Position numbers and translations under genes: made by a program | From: Siderastrea radians | Lineage: Eukaryota > Cnidaria > Anthozoa > Scleractinia > Rhizangiidae | Direction of reading: 5' to 3' | DNA: 64,000 nt | NCBI GenBank assembly: GCA_964017195.1 | Contig: OZ024891.1 | Span: forward strand, 9,085,682-9,149,681 | In this document: positions 21,533-33,390 of the stretch, piece after piece | Numbering within the stretch: the first letter of the stretch is position 1 | Layout of the letters: every line of letters starts with the position of its first letter | Notes under the pieces: model-generated | Database searches by the model: none | Seen by the model: the letters and a program-made list of their open reading frames with translations, nothing else | Told to the model about the DNA's origin: nothing

Positions 21533-22388
21533 CCTAAAAGAAATGTTGCACATATTTTTAAACCAGTCTTTTTAAATATTTTATCCCAACCCATGTCATC
21601 CCATCACATCACATACAGACCAGTTTTGACCCAAACATTGATATTCTACCCTATCTAACTCTACCTTACCCTGTCACATATGTGCTGTCATTTTCTGTCC
21701 ACTCCCTCGGTCCTCGTTCCCTCTCAGCCCATCCCATCCCATTCTACCCAATTTTGTCTAGTTGCATCTGTCTTGTTCTTTCCCATTTCGCCCTGTCCCA
21801 TTACCCTTCGGTCATATTCTGGCACATCTGCAATGTAGCTGGCAAAATAAACATAAACATCTAAGCGTAACCAAAGTGTCAATGTTTTTATCTCTAAAGC
21901 TAATCTTATTGGCAATACTGGAAAAATAGAAAGAAAAAAAAAACACGTATCCAAGAAAATGGATAAATATCCCACTTTGTTTCAGAAAGATCGATAGTTT
22001 TCTATGGCCTGTTCATAAGAAAGCAGTGTATCAACAAGATGTGACCAAGCTAGCCAGCCTGCTAAACTTTTCCATTTAAATACAGAAAGATCAAGGAAAT
22101 GATCGACATGGATTAAGAGACAAACCAGAGTTGTTCATGCCGGCACGCCTTGTTACAAACATGCTTACTCATTGACCATAGAAACGCAAGCTGCTGAATT
22201 TTTTCTGTTGTGATGTGGTTCTAACCACTAACTGAAGGTATTTCTAACTTTCAAGAATGTGGATGAATTCCTCAGGTATGACCTGATTGAAATCAAATGT
22301 TCTGTTAAGTACAATCCTATGACACAGTTCACTCTACACTCTCAGGAGTTTAAATAATAAAACAATCCTGCAATTTTCTCGACTGTAC
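21533..22388. other. Intron-like stretch between zinc-finger exons
   Basis: Contains a CCAT/CCTA-rich part (21600-21800), with no gene seen on either strand. Confidence 0.45.
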
Positions 22389-22523
22389 CTGATTCAGAAT
22401 GGACAGCAATTGTATGACGCAGCAAACTGTTGTGATCACTAAGCCCCTTTCCACACTGAGGACACGTTTTTCTTTTAACACCCACATGTTGATGTCTGTG
22501 ATGAGAGAGTGTTGACTTCACCA
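22389..22523 (-). pseudogene. C2H2 zinc-finger exon cut by a LINE
   Basis: The minus strand reads VKSTLSHHRHQHVG (the second half of a finger), then CPQCGKGLSDHNSLLRHTIAVH (a full finger), then a CAG/GTACAG donor at 22388/22389. The first half of the first finger is missing: L2-like LINE sequence abuts it at about 22524. Confidence 0.65.
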
Positions 22524-23197
22524 AAAGCAGGCAACATTGGAGTTATTTTCGACGAATATTTGGGTATGGTTCCTCAGGTGACAGCGATGTGCAAATCAGC
22601 ATTCTATCATCTCCGTAAAATAAGCCTCATTCGTAAACATCTTACTTTTGATGCAGCCCAGCTTCTTGTTCACGCTCTCATCACATCAAAGCTTGACTAC
22701 TGTAATTCGTTACTATATGGTTTACCCAAGCACGTGACTAAACAGCTCTAACGTGTGCAGAATGCAGCTGCTCGAATTGTTTCTCTCTCACCCAAGTTCT
22801 GTGATATTACACCTGTTCTTATGAGTCTCCACTGGCTCCCAATTGATCTCCGAATTGAGTTTAAGATACTTATCATTACCTACAAGACTCTCCATGGCCT
22901 TGCGCCTGCTTACATTGAGGATCTCCTTGTCAGCTACATTCCGGGACGTTATCTAAGATCTGCAAAGAAAAATTTACTCGCCGTGCCTGGTTTCAAACTA
23001 AATAGTTATGGCCGCCGTGCTTTCTCTGTTGCTGCGCCGTTGCTTTGGAACAGTCTTCCACAACATCTTAGGGATGCCGAATCGCTAGACATTTTTAAAA
23101 GACAGCTGAAAACAGTTCTTTTTAAGCGTGCTTTTTTGAATTGATAATTTTATTGTAAATAGCGCCTTTGGACCGTTGGGAAAGGGCGCTTTAGAAA

Positions 23198-23245
<48 letters not shown>
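22524..23245 (+). mobile_element. 5'-truncated L2/CR1-like LINE inserted in the zinc-finger array
   Basis: Two frames (22509-22751 and 22755-23144) separated by one in-frame stop encode the C-terminal end of a non-LTR reverse transcriptase: GVIFDEYLG, SKLDYCNSLLYGLP, RVQNAAARIV, LHWLPIDLRIEFKILIITYK, then the SFSVAAP/LWNSLP tail. A short 3' UTR and an (ATT)n tail (23198-23245) follow, as in L2/CR1 elements. Only the last ~200 codons are present. Confidence 0.85.
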
Positions 23246-23513
23246 GTTTGCGCATGTGAACTGCTAGGTAATCCTTGAATGCAAACGTGGCCTCACACTT
23301 AGGGCATTTTAATGGCTTCTTGCCCGTGTGAAGAAATTCATGCCTCTTCAGAGTTCCGTAGCGCTGAAAGACTTTATTGCAAAGCTTGCACTTGTAGGAA
23401 TTCTCTTCTGAGTGCGATTGAAGGTGCTCTGTAAGCGTAGCTTTGGGCCGAATTGATTTCTCACGTGTTGGACAGTGATAAGGTCGTACACCAGTATGCC
23501 CATCAATATGATT
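23246..23513 (-). pseudogene. C2H2 zinc-finger exon (three fingers, one damaged), cut by a LINE
   Basis: An acceptor (TTATTGCAG) ends at 23514. Finger 1 reads CPTREKS...H, with the second Cys replaced by Arg. Fingers 2 and 3 (CKLCNKVF, CPKCEATF) look intact. The exon then runs straight into the LINE's (AAT)n tail without a splice donor, so the reading frame continues into a poly-Asn run. This exon and 22389-22523 were once joined. Confidence 0.65.
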
Positions 23514-24399
23514 CTGCAATAAGTTAAACAAGACCCCATCCTTAGTACCTTTAAAATAAACAAAATGCCCTCTTCCCTCCATTCGAACCTCCTTCCATGT
23601 CTCGCAATTTTTATGTTCCCGAGTACAGTACAGATGAACCTCCGGCAAGCGACCACCAGAAATGTCAAGCCTGAGTGTTGGCTTACCCAGGATTTATTCT
23701 AGAGCGCGGCTTTCCAAGATTTCCACAATTAAAAAAAAAATGCCGCATAAAGTTTAGGTTGGCGCATCAAATGGGGCACACAAAATTGTGCCCAAGGGTA
23801 AACATTCGAAAACATCACTGACGATTCAAGATTGATATGACCGCTGCTCTATTACTTCGAAATTAATTTATAGCCTCTAACTGTCTCAATTATCTTTCTC
23901 TTCTTTGTTTGTTTCTGTGTTCGTATTCTGCACTTTCTTGCTTCTGTGTTGTTCTTTTTTTCAATGCGCAGAGTCACTGTTTACGAAGGACGAGAGCCAT
24001 TATTTTACAGAGCAAACATCCGGGATTCTGCAGTTAGTCAAGTGCAGACCTTCTCACTCGCTCCTTTGTTGGGCCCTCATTGGCCAACTTCTAGAATGAA
24101 TCCTGTTACCACTAGTCAACAACAAAACAAGACCATTGAAACGATGTTGTGTTATTCATATACCCTTATCATACGCACGATCAATTACACAGTTTTTGAC
24201 TTTTTGTCCAGGCTGTGGAAATTGGCTTTATATTAAAAAACACAACTTTAATTAATCATATCTTGAAAATATCAGCGCATTTTCAGAATTTAACTCTTTC
24301 ACAAATAAATGCCCCATTAAAAGTATCGAGTTTAAAATAGGAAACCCTCCTGGTATTTAATCCAGCAGAATAATACCAACAGAATTACTGTTTAACCCT
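23514..24399. other. No gene supported
   Basis: Possible upstream intron of the zinc-finger locus. Two frames at 23905-24236 lack recognisable features. Confidence 0.4.
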
Positions 24400-24735
24400 T
24401 TCACTCCCAGAGTCAGTTATGGAGACATTAAGGTGATTCTAACTTCTGAGTCTGTGGACGAAATCCTAAGGTGTGACTATTCAAATAATTAAGGCTATTG
24501 AGCAGTACTTTCCTGTGGTGCTGTTTATTATGCTGTACAAGGTGGTAATCTAACTTTTGATTCTGGGAATGAAATCCTAAAGTGTTACCATTCAAGTGAA
24601 AGCTACTGAGCAGTATTTTCCTGTGGTGTTATTTATTATGCTGTACAAGGTGATTCTAACTTCTGAGTCTGTGGATAAAATCCTATGGTGTGCCCATTCA
24701 AACGAAACCTCGTCAGCAATACTTTCACATGGTAC
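24400..24735. repeat. Three-unit tandem repeat, about 110 bp
   Basis: Units contain GATTCTAACTTCTGAGTCTG, AAATCCTAAGGTGTG and TATTATGCTGTACAAGGTG in order. The third unit is truncated. Confidence 0.75.
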
Positions 24736-25009
24736 TATTTATATGTAAGAATCATCTGAATGGAAAACAGCTATGTACATACAAAAATTCAAACACACAC
24801 CTGCAGGTGCATAGCTTGTCCAAAGCTCAAGTCACAATGGGAACATTTTGTACTCTTGTCAATCTTCCTACAGCTGAGTCTGTGACACTTCAGACTGTAG
24901 AAGATGCCAAATGTTTTAACACTTTGTGCAAGTATGGTCCTTCTTTTCTGCCACCAGGGAAACACCAGGTTCTATCTTCGAAGTATCTTGACTTTGTTTG
25001 GGCTCATTC
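24736..25009 (+). other. Possible coding exon of unknown kind
   Basis: Between a ACACACCTGCAG acceptor-like site (about 24805) and a CCAG/GTTCTA donor-like site (about 24968) an open frame reads through QVTMGTFCTLVNLPTAESVT. It could be an exon, but no family, neighbour exon or start supports it. Confidence 0.2.
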
Positions 25010-25015
25010 ACATCC

Positions 25016-26030
25016 CAGGGTCTGGAAGGGTATTCTCGGGATACGGGATTTGACCAAAATACCGTACGGGATTCGGGAAAACGCAAAATATCTTGACGGG
25101 ATTCGGGATTTGACTGCTACCACGGAAGCGGGACTCGCCAAAATTTAAGCACGGGATGCGGGATTTGTGCCTGTCTGTTGGGAATTCGGGAAATCTTCAC
25201 GACCCAAATAAACGTTCTAGTGACAAAAATACTCCGGAAGCAAAGGAAATAGGAGACGTCTGCAAAAGCGAATCAACCAGGCGAGCGCTAAGTGGTGTCG
25301 CCTTTCAAACCAAGGTATAGAGTATGCCTGGTTAATAGTAATCTTATTAAAACTATCAAGTAATCCACAGACGAGCAGACAGCAGAAAGAATTTTGTTTT
25401 AACCGGACGCCAGGAAAGGGCACGTGGTGTAACAATAGCACACTAATTATTGACTCGATGCTCAATCCCCCCCCCTCCCCACCCCGGGGCTCAAGTGCTC
25501 AAGTGCTCAAGCTCTTCACATTTATTGTAATCTTGAGGGGTTTGTTTCAACAGTTTAACAGCTAGATATAGCAAATAGTGATGCCAGCTCTGCTCCCCTA
25601 AATAGGACAGTCAGAGTTTTGGTGTCGTTCTTTCTTGCGGCCACAGACGAGGCTTCTAGCGCCAGACGTACTGCGGCGATCCACAAAGAAATATTCAATG
25701 TTCCGCTAAGCGACGAACACAAAGAGCTCTACAGATTCCAGAAGCACTTAAAAACCTGCAATGGGTTAGAAAGAGCAAAGGCCTCGGAGAAAAGCCAAAA
25801 AGCGCCAGGTCATGATTGCTAGAGTGCAAAAGACAGGCAGTGGCGTTGAAAGGGCCAATTTACATCTTACATTTATAAGCTTTTGCAGAAATTACTCTTT
25901 TTTTAATATTATGGTTTTTTTGGGAGCGAAAAAACGGGATTCGGGATAGCGTTGAAAAAAGCACGGGATGCGGGATTCTCGTGAAAAAGGAGCGGGAATG
26001 CGGGATCAGGACTCCCCCTTCCAGACCCTG
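25016..26030. mobile_element. 1.0-kb hAT-like non-autonomous element with 6-bp target duplication
   Basis: The ends are a 15-bp perfect inverted repeat, CAGGGTCTGGAAGGG. Flanks 25010-25015 and 26031-26036 are both ACATCC. Subterminal regions on both sides are packed with CGGGATTCGGGAT-type repeats. The CAGGG terminus and short duplication suggest a hAT relative (some hAT groups use 5-6 bp). An internal 67-codon frame (25619-25822) is unrecognised and no transposase is present. Confidence 0.8.
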
Positions 26031-26036
26031 ACATCC

Positions 26037-27059
26037 TTGTCCATTTTGTTTTCATTTTGATCCTGTTCACCTTCGTTGCTCTTCCATTTGATTCTCTTGT
26101 GGTTGTTCAAGGCAATGGTGTTGACTTATGTCCAACTTTTTTCTTCCATCCTCTTTTGCCCCTGTTGCTTCATCAACACATGCACCTGACATTAACAAAA
26201 TAAAATAACTGAAACTGTCAGAAGTGGAGCAGCCAACTGAAATTGTTTTCCTTAGAAGTTTTGAGACCTGTTCTCTACCATTATATTTATCAGACTGTTA
26301 AACCTCCTGTAAGCAGCCACCCAAATCGTCAAGCCAACATGGTCGTTTACAGGAGATGGTCGCTTACGAGGTCAGACAACAGCAAGGTAAATTTCTAATT
26401 TCTCAGTTTACATGAGTTAGCTAGTTTTAGAGGTTATCTTTCATGCAAAGACAGACATACAACTCAAAGTTAAGTGCAATTATATCTTTTTGTAGTATTC
26501 AAAAATTGACAGAGTGCAATGCGCTCGACATTAGTTGACGCCAGTCGCAAGTATGTACAGGGCCAACTGGACCTGGAGAGAAGGGATCCTGCGTCAAGTG
26601 GTCACTTTGATTAACAAAAGGTGGTTGCCTATGAGATGGTTCCAACTAATAGTGATTTGACTGAAAACATTTTGGTATTTTGGAGAAGTGGGCTCTGATG
26701 GGAGGTTGTCACTTACGAAAGGTGGCTGCAAAGGTGGCTGTCCGGTCAGGCACCCCCCTTTCAAAAATGCTGGATCCACCACTGAATATGAATAGAGTCA
26801 ACCTGGGACAAAACTGCCTCAGTGATAGTTTTGCTCCCTTTCTCAAGTTCAAGTTTAAATGACCCGAAAGATGGAGGTGGCTAGCCACCCAATCACCCCC
26901 CCCCCTTCCCAGGGATCTGTCCCTGAGATTAGAGAAGTAAAACCATCATTAAATGAACAAGTGAACTGTACGCTTTGTTTGTCATCAGCATACAAGTCTA
27001 AACAGAGTTGTAATCATGACCTCCTAAAGTGTGGTCAGATACTCTTACTACAGGGAAGT
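26037..27059. repeat. Dispersed GTGGCTGC/GGTCGCTTACG repeat in non-coding sequence
   Basis: Motifs such as GGTCGCTTACGAGG (26356), GTGGTTGCCTATGAGATGGT (26622) and AAAGGTGGCTG (26718) recur between 26290 and 26760. No gene is seen. C-rich and G-rich runs occur near 26895. Confidence 0.45.
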
Positions 27060-27245
27060 ACTTGGTGAGCTGTCCCTCCCACCTGTCCCATTGAATTTTA
27101 AACGTGTTTAGGATTTTTAACATGTTTTTGTAATTCTTATTTCCTTGTTATTTGCAGGGCCCCACTGAAAAACACCTTGGTGATGTGGGGACCCTTGATA
27201 ATTATTATCATTATTATTATTATGATGATGATGATTATTATTATT
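27060..27245 (+). mobile_element. LINE 3' end with microsatellite tail
   Basis: GGGCCCCACTGAAAAACACC, a TTTTGTAATTC tract and an (ATT)n/(GAT)n tail (27200-27245) resemble the 3' UTR and tail of CR1/RTE-type LINEs in cnidarian genomes. No coding part remains. The call relies on general resemblance. Confidence 0.4.
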
Positions 27246-28127
27246 GGGATGTTACTCCCTTGCAGGATTATCCCTTCCCCTGGGGGTTACTCCCTTACAT
27301 AGCTGATACAGAGAGCTGCCGCTGGACAGGGTGTGGGTTTTGGCCTCTCTGTCCTGAACAGGCTATGGTTGCATTATTGTCATTATTAAACATGACTTAT
27401 GGAGTATTTAGCAATCCTAGGTCGGAGACGTTTGCCAGTTCATAAAACGCTTTCAAATTGCGTAGAACAAAAGAATATGTGTTTTGTTATTTGTCCTTGG
27501 CAGGGACCTAAACTGGAGGATGTTGTTCTCCCAAACAGGGTAGTTATTTTTAATAGGGCTTTATTGGTACTATGAGAGGGTGAGCGTTCACAACCTCAGC
27601 AGTACCCCTACACCCAAACATGGGTCAAGTGCCCCCCCCAGTATTATCCCCCAGTATTTTCTCACTTTTCTCATTAATAAACCTCTTTGACAGAAACATT
27701 GTGGAACATTAAATCACCATCTTCCTGACTTCAGATTCAAAGTAAAAACTGATAAACAAACTAATCCCTGAGAGTTGGATCAGTCCATCACTTTAACCCG
27801 TTAAGCCACAGTATCGACATGCATTTTTCCTCAAAGTTGTGCATATATTTCTTACGAGACCGTGGGAGAATTTGATTAAACATCAACACATTTCATGTCT
27901 GGTAATCATTTCCTTTCTTGTCGTGACCTGTAGTTTTGATCAACTAGTGAAATTGTGAGGAGAAATTAGATGCTTGTCACTCTTGGGGCTTAACCAGCAC
28001 ACCAACATCCCTCAAAACTTTAGCACAGCTCCTGTGACTCAGTTTAGTATTCTGTACCACACACCAAAAACAAACACTACTTAGTAACACATTAACATGC
28101 TGGATGTAACCAGTGCATGTGCTGGCA
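27246..28127. other. No gene; dispersed GGGTTACTCCCTTACAT repeat
   Basis: A repeat-like block with GGGGGTTACTCCCTTACAT occupies about 27283-27400. The rest is plain non-coding sequence. Confidence 0.4.
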
Positions 28128-28564
28128 CCCCAGGGGGGGAGGGGGTACTCCAGACTTCAAGTGACAGGGAGGTGTAAAGGATTTTTGGGTTTTAAATTTA
28201 TGAATTTTTTTGGGGGGGGGTAAGAAAATTTTGAGGTGTATTTTTCAGGTTGTTTGTAAGAAAGACAACTAGATTTGGGAAAAATTATTGCGACAGTATG
28301 ACAAACAAACAAACAAACAAACACAACCATTTAAAAAGAACTGTAAGTTGTTCTTCGTTATTGTTATTTAATCCCTTCTGGGTACTTATAAGGCTCCAAA
28401 ATTCAGTGTGGAATTTCCGGCTTTTTTTTGGGGGGTTATTTTCATTGGTCCAAGGGATTTTTTGGGTTTCGCTTCAAGCCCAAGGGATTTTTTTGGGTTT
28501 TAATTTATCTCCCCATTCACACAGGTCTCCCTGTCGCTTGAAATCCAGAGTACCCCAACTGGGG
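28128..28564. mobile_element. 437-bp inverted-repeat element (MITE)
   Basis: The left end holds GGGGGTACTCCAGACTTCAA, and the right end is its inverted counterpart around TTGAAATCCAGAGTACCCC. The inverted repeat is about 35 bp with several mismatches. The interior has G/T-rich tracts and (AAAC)n. The target duplication is not clear. Confidence 0.7.
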
Positions 28565-29744
28565 CTGTACCACATTAAAATCGTGCTCTAATTATGCAGC
28601 AATTTCAAAAGAAGTAAAAATGTAGGAAATGGCTCTGTTAATGCAGCAGCTTAATTCATCTGGAATTGTACTTTGCAACAACTCCTAATGTCTTCAGTAA
28701 TAATTAATACATACCATGAACAGCCACTTGTAGAGAGAGATTCTCTTCAACTGGAAATAAACTTCACTTTCTTGTTCAGGAATGGTGACATGCTCAGATT
28801 GAGCCATTGGTTGCTGATCATCAGCTGTTTAGCAGATTAAACGTAAAGTATTCAGTGTAACTTGAAGTAATTAATTAACAAAAATTCTGTAAGGCCCATT
28901 GTTGTTACAGTGGGTTACTGAACACAGAGGAAATACAGTGCATATACTGCAGTTCAATGTTATCCTTGGTTCAATTTTTAATTTCTTTTGTTTCATATTC
29001 ATTATCATATATATACAAGGAAAATAAAAATTGAACTACAACACATACAAAATATGATTATTCCGTCAATTGGCTTGGTTTTCTTTGTTCTTTTCAAGTG
29101 AATGTATTCAAATGACTACAACTGTGAAAAGCAGCTTTGATAGTGACAGGAGAGAGCAGGGCTGAAACAGTAGCTGATAATGATGTCAAAACAAAGGATT
29201 TAATTTCCGTCTTCATATTCCCCTTCACACATCCCCTCAACAGGGCCCAAAGAATATTTATTTACTAATTTTGCAAAATTACATATAACACTGAACAGAG
29301 AATTAAAGTATATGCATATAGTTTTATCAAAGAACCACATTCTTATAGAACAAACTTGGTCCCAACCATCAGCATATAAAGAAACATTTGAATAAATCAT
29401 ACATGTACATCAATTGAAGTTTCCAGCTTTCAATAATGCAATTTGTTTCTCCTTATATTAAACTTGTTGTTTTTAGTTTCCCTTTCCCTTGGAAAATACA
29501 CTGTCATCGATTTCAATGTTGATGTACATTTTCTCCCTAATTGTTCTTCTTTTCACAGTGAGAATAGTGTTTATGAAAAACACATTTACAGTTTGCCTTC
29601 ATCACATGCCAGTCCTAGTACTCCAGGAATGACTTGTTTCTAGACTTTCTACATGTAATTCACATACAGTGGAATGTTTTCCTTGGGGTTAATAATTTTG
29701 GCATTTATAGAAAACCTCACCAACTAAAAAAATAAGCATGCTAT
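28565..29744. other. No gene supported
   Basis: Only short frames without domain features. Confidence 0.45.
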
Positions 29745-30140
29745 TAAGGGGTGGTGAATGGTAAATTTGAGACTTTGAGAGATGGTGAGATGACCCTTTT
29801 TTGTGCGAGCCCGAGAACCTTTCAGTTTTTGGATTGCGAGACTGAGCTTTTTGAGTTTTCTTAATGCGAGCACAAAACTTTTTAGGACAGACTTCCAGAA
29901 CTTCGAGATTCATTTTATTAAGTCTTCTAAAAAGTCAAGGCTCTAGGTGGCTTCTCAAAAAGATCGAGATTCTAGGATGGCAAGGGAAAAAAATTGAGAG
30001 TCCTCTGAGACTGTTTTGCAGAAAACTCTCAACTCTGAGACGCAAAGAATCACTCAAAAAAAGGAGACTGCGATACACTTACAATTCAGCTAAAATTTTG
30101 CGAGACCCTAATTTTTGGCAAGACCATTTGCCACCCCTTA
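29745..30140. mobile_element. About 400-bp inverted-repeat element (MITE)
   Basis: The left TAAGGGGTGGTGAATGGT and right ACCATTTGCCACCCCTTA are inverted copies with two differences. The interior is rich in GAGA/AACTTTT-type short repeats (GCGAG..., CTCTGAGAC...). No coding potential. Confidence 0.7.
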
Positions 30141-30340
30141 TTTGCCTGCACCTTGCCTTGGGGACTTGATACCGCCCCTTGGGCTATGCCCTTAGGGGTG
30201 GCCCCAGGCAAATATCACATACCCCACGGGCCATGTGAATAACCTTACATATTATGAAATTATGAATATATGAAATTCATAATTTCATCTTCATCTTTCC
30301 TGGGTATATTACGAACCAATTTAGTGATCAGCTCCCAGTT

Positions 30341-30525
30341 GGCTTGTTAGCTCAATTGGTTAGAGCGCTGCACCGGTATTGCAGAGTTCAGGGTTCGAAT
30401 CCCGGCAAGCCTGATTTTTTCAGGCTTTCTTTTCGCAACCGCATAAGTTGTGTTAATAACTGCGAGGATCTTCTTTACATTTATTTCTTATATATTACAT
30501 AAAATAAATAAATAAATGAATAAAA
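30341..30525 (+). mobile_element. tRNA-derived SINE
   Basis: The 5' part (30341-30412) folds as a tRNA. It has a 7-bp acceptor stem starting GGCTTGT, D stem GCTC/GAGC, anticodon stem CTGCA/TGCAG and TTCGAAT T-loop. The anticodon is GGT (Thr), but U33 is C and the T stem is imperfect, so it is unlikely to be a working tRNA. A GCCTGATTTTTTCAGGC hairpin, a unique body and an (AAAT)n tail to about 30525 follow. Confidence 0.7.
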
Positions 30526-30742
30526 ACAATCACTTTAAGAATCACAGAATGTTAACTGGGACACCACCAAGATCGAATTGGAATATGTTTTTATAAATGG
30601 TAGCCACGGCCTTCCGATGGACTAAGACCTAAGCATCAGAATTCTCTTTTGAGCTAACCTCCCAAACAATTTCATCTGAAAGGATGGAATGTAACGCTGA
30701 TAATAATTTAAATCCAAACAACAGAGAAGACCAGATTAATTA

Positions 30743-31214
30743 ATGCGCCGATCAATTTGAAACTTCAACATCCCCCCCCGGGCACACCCCAGGCATTTGA
30801 CTGTGCATCATGCCCAGGGAGGGGGAAATTTGAACGCTGCGTTGAAAGGGTGGGGAATTTGAACCAGATTTATCTCTAATGTTCTGACGTTATACGGTCG
30901 AGAGTTTTTTCGGTTTTTGCAGGGTATGACGGATTTCCAAGATAGAATTTCGCCTTTGTTAGTTAATAACTATTTCAAAAGAAGTTTGAAGGTGTTATTA
31001 CGGCATATCTCACTCTGAAAAGTGTGAACAGTGTTTGGTTGAAGAGGAAATTATTTTGTCTTTGAGGAGAGTTATTTCAGTACTAGTTGGTGGGGCATTT
31101 GAACGGCTTTTTTGCCCCAAGGGGAGGGAATTTGAACAAGCCAATCTTCAAAAGTTCAAATGCTTGGGGGGTTGCCCAGGGGGGGATGTTGAACTTTCGA
31201 ATTGATCGGCGCAT
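30743..31214. mobile_element. 472-bp inverted-repeat element (MITE)
   Basis: About 40-bp inverted repeats: left ATGCGCCGATCAATTTGA then CTTCAACATCCCCCCC; right is the inverse, ending GATCGGCGCAT. Internal GGGGAATTTGAAC motifs recur. Non-coding. Confidence 0.8.
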
Positions 31215-31904
31215 AATAGCTACAGTATCAAAGCTTAAACCTGATTTTAATCTGTTTTCTCGCCCATTCGTGAATTTAGCACTCTAATGGCAAATAGAAT
31301 CACTTTTAAACGGTTTTTCACTCACCTGGCTCTTTAAATGCTACAATCTTTCTCCAGATAAAAAAAAACCGCTCTGTGCAGCAGTTTGGAAGGGAGACCT
31401 CGCCGAGAGAAATCTGGGCATTAGTACGCCTTTCGTGACAAGTAACGTGTGACATGTAACGCCGCTTTCATAAGTTCCCTTTACCCGTACCCCGCCCTTC
31501 ATTCTCGTGCCCTAAATGTCCGCTTCATTGTCGTGCTGACCGTGCTGGGCAGACCAAGGCTGGGAGAGTTTCCTTGGCTGGAACTTTCAGGTTTTTGGCG
31601 TAAAATTGTTACTCTACGACGTCTATCCGAATAGTAGTCATCGGCGAGCGGGTAGCCCGGTATTGTGTGAGCAAAGAAAAGCTCAGATTGCCCAGATCGT
31701 TCGCTCGGACAGCGGGACTGCACTCCCCAAAGTTGTTAAAAAGCTGTAGAAAACTCGAACGTGTTTAAAAGATTTGAAATCATTTCTGAAAACAGCCGTT
31801 TTTATGGGAGCCTCCATAAAATGAATAAACTACTTATCACAAGAAAAAAAAGTGAAAGCACAGGGCACCCAGGCTCACAACGGGACTCATCAAAGGCAAA
31901 ATAT
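31215..31904. other. No gene supported
   Basis: Frames at 31449-31723 on both strands are open but have no recognised family. Confidence 0.4.
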
Positions 31905-33274
31905 TTTTACAGTTGATCCACGTCACGCGTGAACGGAAACTCTAAAATTCAAAACAACGTGACGAGTCACGTTCTCCATATTTGGGCATTCGCCTTGTGT
32001 TTCTTGAGATTCAGAGAGGGATTTCGAAAATCGAAAGGAGATTTCGAATCTGCCACAGATTTTTCGAAATGTTCAGACCTGGTTACCTTAGGTCGGAAGA
32101 ACAGGTCATGTAGGCCTCTCCACAAGGAAACGAGAAGACGAATAATTGATCGTTATTTGACTGGAGAGGGACCGAAAACGATCTCCACAGCAGCTCGTGC
32201 AACTCCTGGCGCTGTTTATTAGCTTTTATTGTATCATTCGAAATCACGAAACGTTCAGTACATGTGAGGCGTTCAGTCAAGGGGGGCGAAGTTATCCTTT
32301 TAAACTTTCAGACGACGTTGCATGTAGAATCTATTGAATTGTTCAAACTAGCGAAACCTAGGATATATGGATGGGAAAATCGCGAAAGATTGTTGAGCAG
32401 TAGGTTGTGCAATAGACGAAGCACAGGTCACCAAAGCGTAATATGAGAGTTTGTATGGAGCTGAAATTCGATTGAGAATAATCGGCAGTTTTCCGTGGAA
32501 AATACCTAAAAATCAAAATAGAGTTTGAAAAACCTTACCTGTTGTGTGTTTGCTGTGTCTTTACCGCTTGTCACGTACTGGCTGTACTTTGACAGACGAC
32601 GCATCGACCGTTAAACAGAAAATCGCCCCAAACGGCCTCCAGAAGCTCGGAAAAGTGGCAAAAACACAGCAAACACACAACAGGTAATGGTCTTCAAACT
32701 CTATTTCGCTTTTTAGGTATTTTGCACGGAAAACTGGCCATTTACATTTTGGATCGAATTTCAGCTCCATACAAACAACTCACATTACGCTTTGGTTAAC
32801 TGTGGACGAAGCGTCGGCTTTGTCTTTAATCAACCTCGCAACTAGGAAAAACTGTCATCAGTAATTGCTTGACACGGCAGATGTATCTTGGTTTTCGTCC
32901 ACTTCCTTCGGAGCTACCGTTCTTACACGTACAAGCGTCCAGCTCCAAGGTTTGTTCTCGTTCGGTTGAAACAGGAATCACGCGTCAGCAAAATAATTGA
33001 CATAATTTCACCTCCTTCTAGTCGTCTAAAACGTTTTTGAACCACTGACGAGAAGCGAACCCAGAAAATAACGCGTTCTCTCGATAAAACAAAGATTTGT
33101 CCCGTCACAACCCCTTGCTTCTACAAAGATAGAAGCCATTTTCGGAAATTTCCATGAGATCTTCAATATTTCCCTTGTGATCTCCGTTACGTCACTGAAA
33201 GTAGCTTGTTTATTTGAAGACTCGGATCACGTGTTGAGGTTTCCGTTCACGCGTGACGTGGATCAACTGTAAAA
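31905..33274. mobile_element. 1.37-kb DNA transposon with 36-bp inverted repeats, hosting a nested element
   Basis: The ends are near-perfect inverted repeats (TTTTACAGTTGATCCACG continuing through TCACGCGTGAACGGAAAC). The plus frame at 31929-32222 includes a segment RRRIIDRYLTGEGPKTIS followed by TAARATPGAVY, which looks like the helix-turn-helix of a Tc1/Pax-like transposase. The remainder of any transposase is missing. A 383-bp element has inserted at 32422-32804. The target duplication is unclear. Confidence 0.7.
32422..32804. mobile_element. Long-hairpin element family H, copy 1 (7-bp target duplication)
   Basis: Inverted repeats of more than 100 bp run from CACAGGTCACCAAAGCG inward, so the single strand would fold as one long hairpin. 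Flanks 32415-32421 and 32805-32811 are both GACGAAG. The same family occurs at 56725-57135. Non-coding. Confidence 0.85.
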
Positions 33275-33390
33275 CAATTATTCTACGAGGGCGCGCTGGA
33301 TATCGAATGATAGATAACCAACGAGGCGCGTAGCGCCGAGTTGGTTATAATCATTTGATATCCAGCAAGCCCGAGTAGAATAATTGTTTT
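33271..33390. mobile_element. 120-bp palindromic element
   Basis: The left half (AACAATTATTCTACGAGG, GCGCTGGATATC) and right half (GATATCCAGCAAGCCCGA, GTAGAATAATTGTT) are inverted copies around GGCGCGTAGCGCC. It directly abuts the right end of the 1.37-kb transposon. Confidence 0.75.

Noticed and set aside
23085..23648. A single 187-codon zinc-finger ORF including a poly-Asn tract
   Set aside because: The Asn run is the antisense of the LINE's (ATT)n tail and the end is LINE sequence, so the frame is a chimera, not one exon.
30341..30412. Functional tRNA-Thr(GGT)
   Set aside because: U33 is C, the T stem is imperfect, and it is followed by a SINE-like body and tail.
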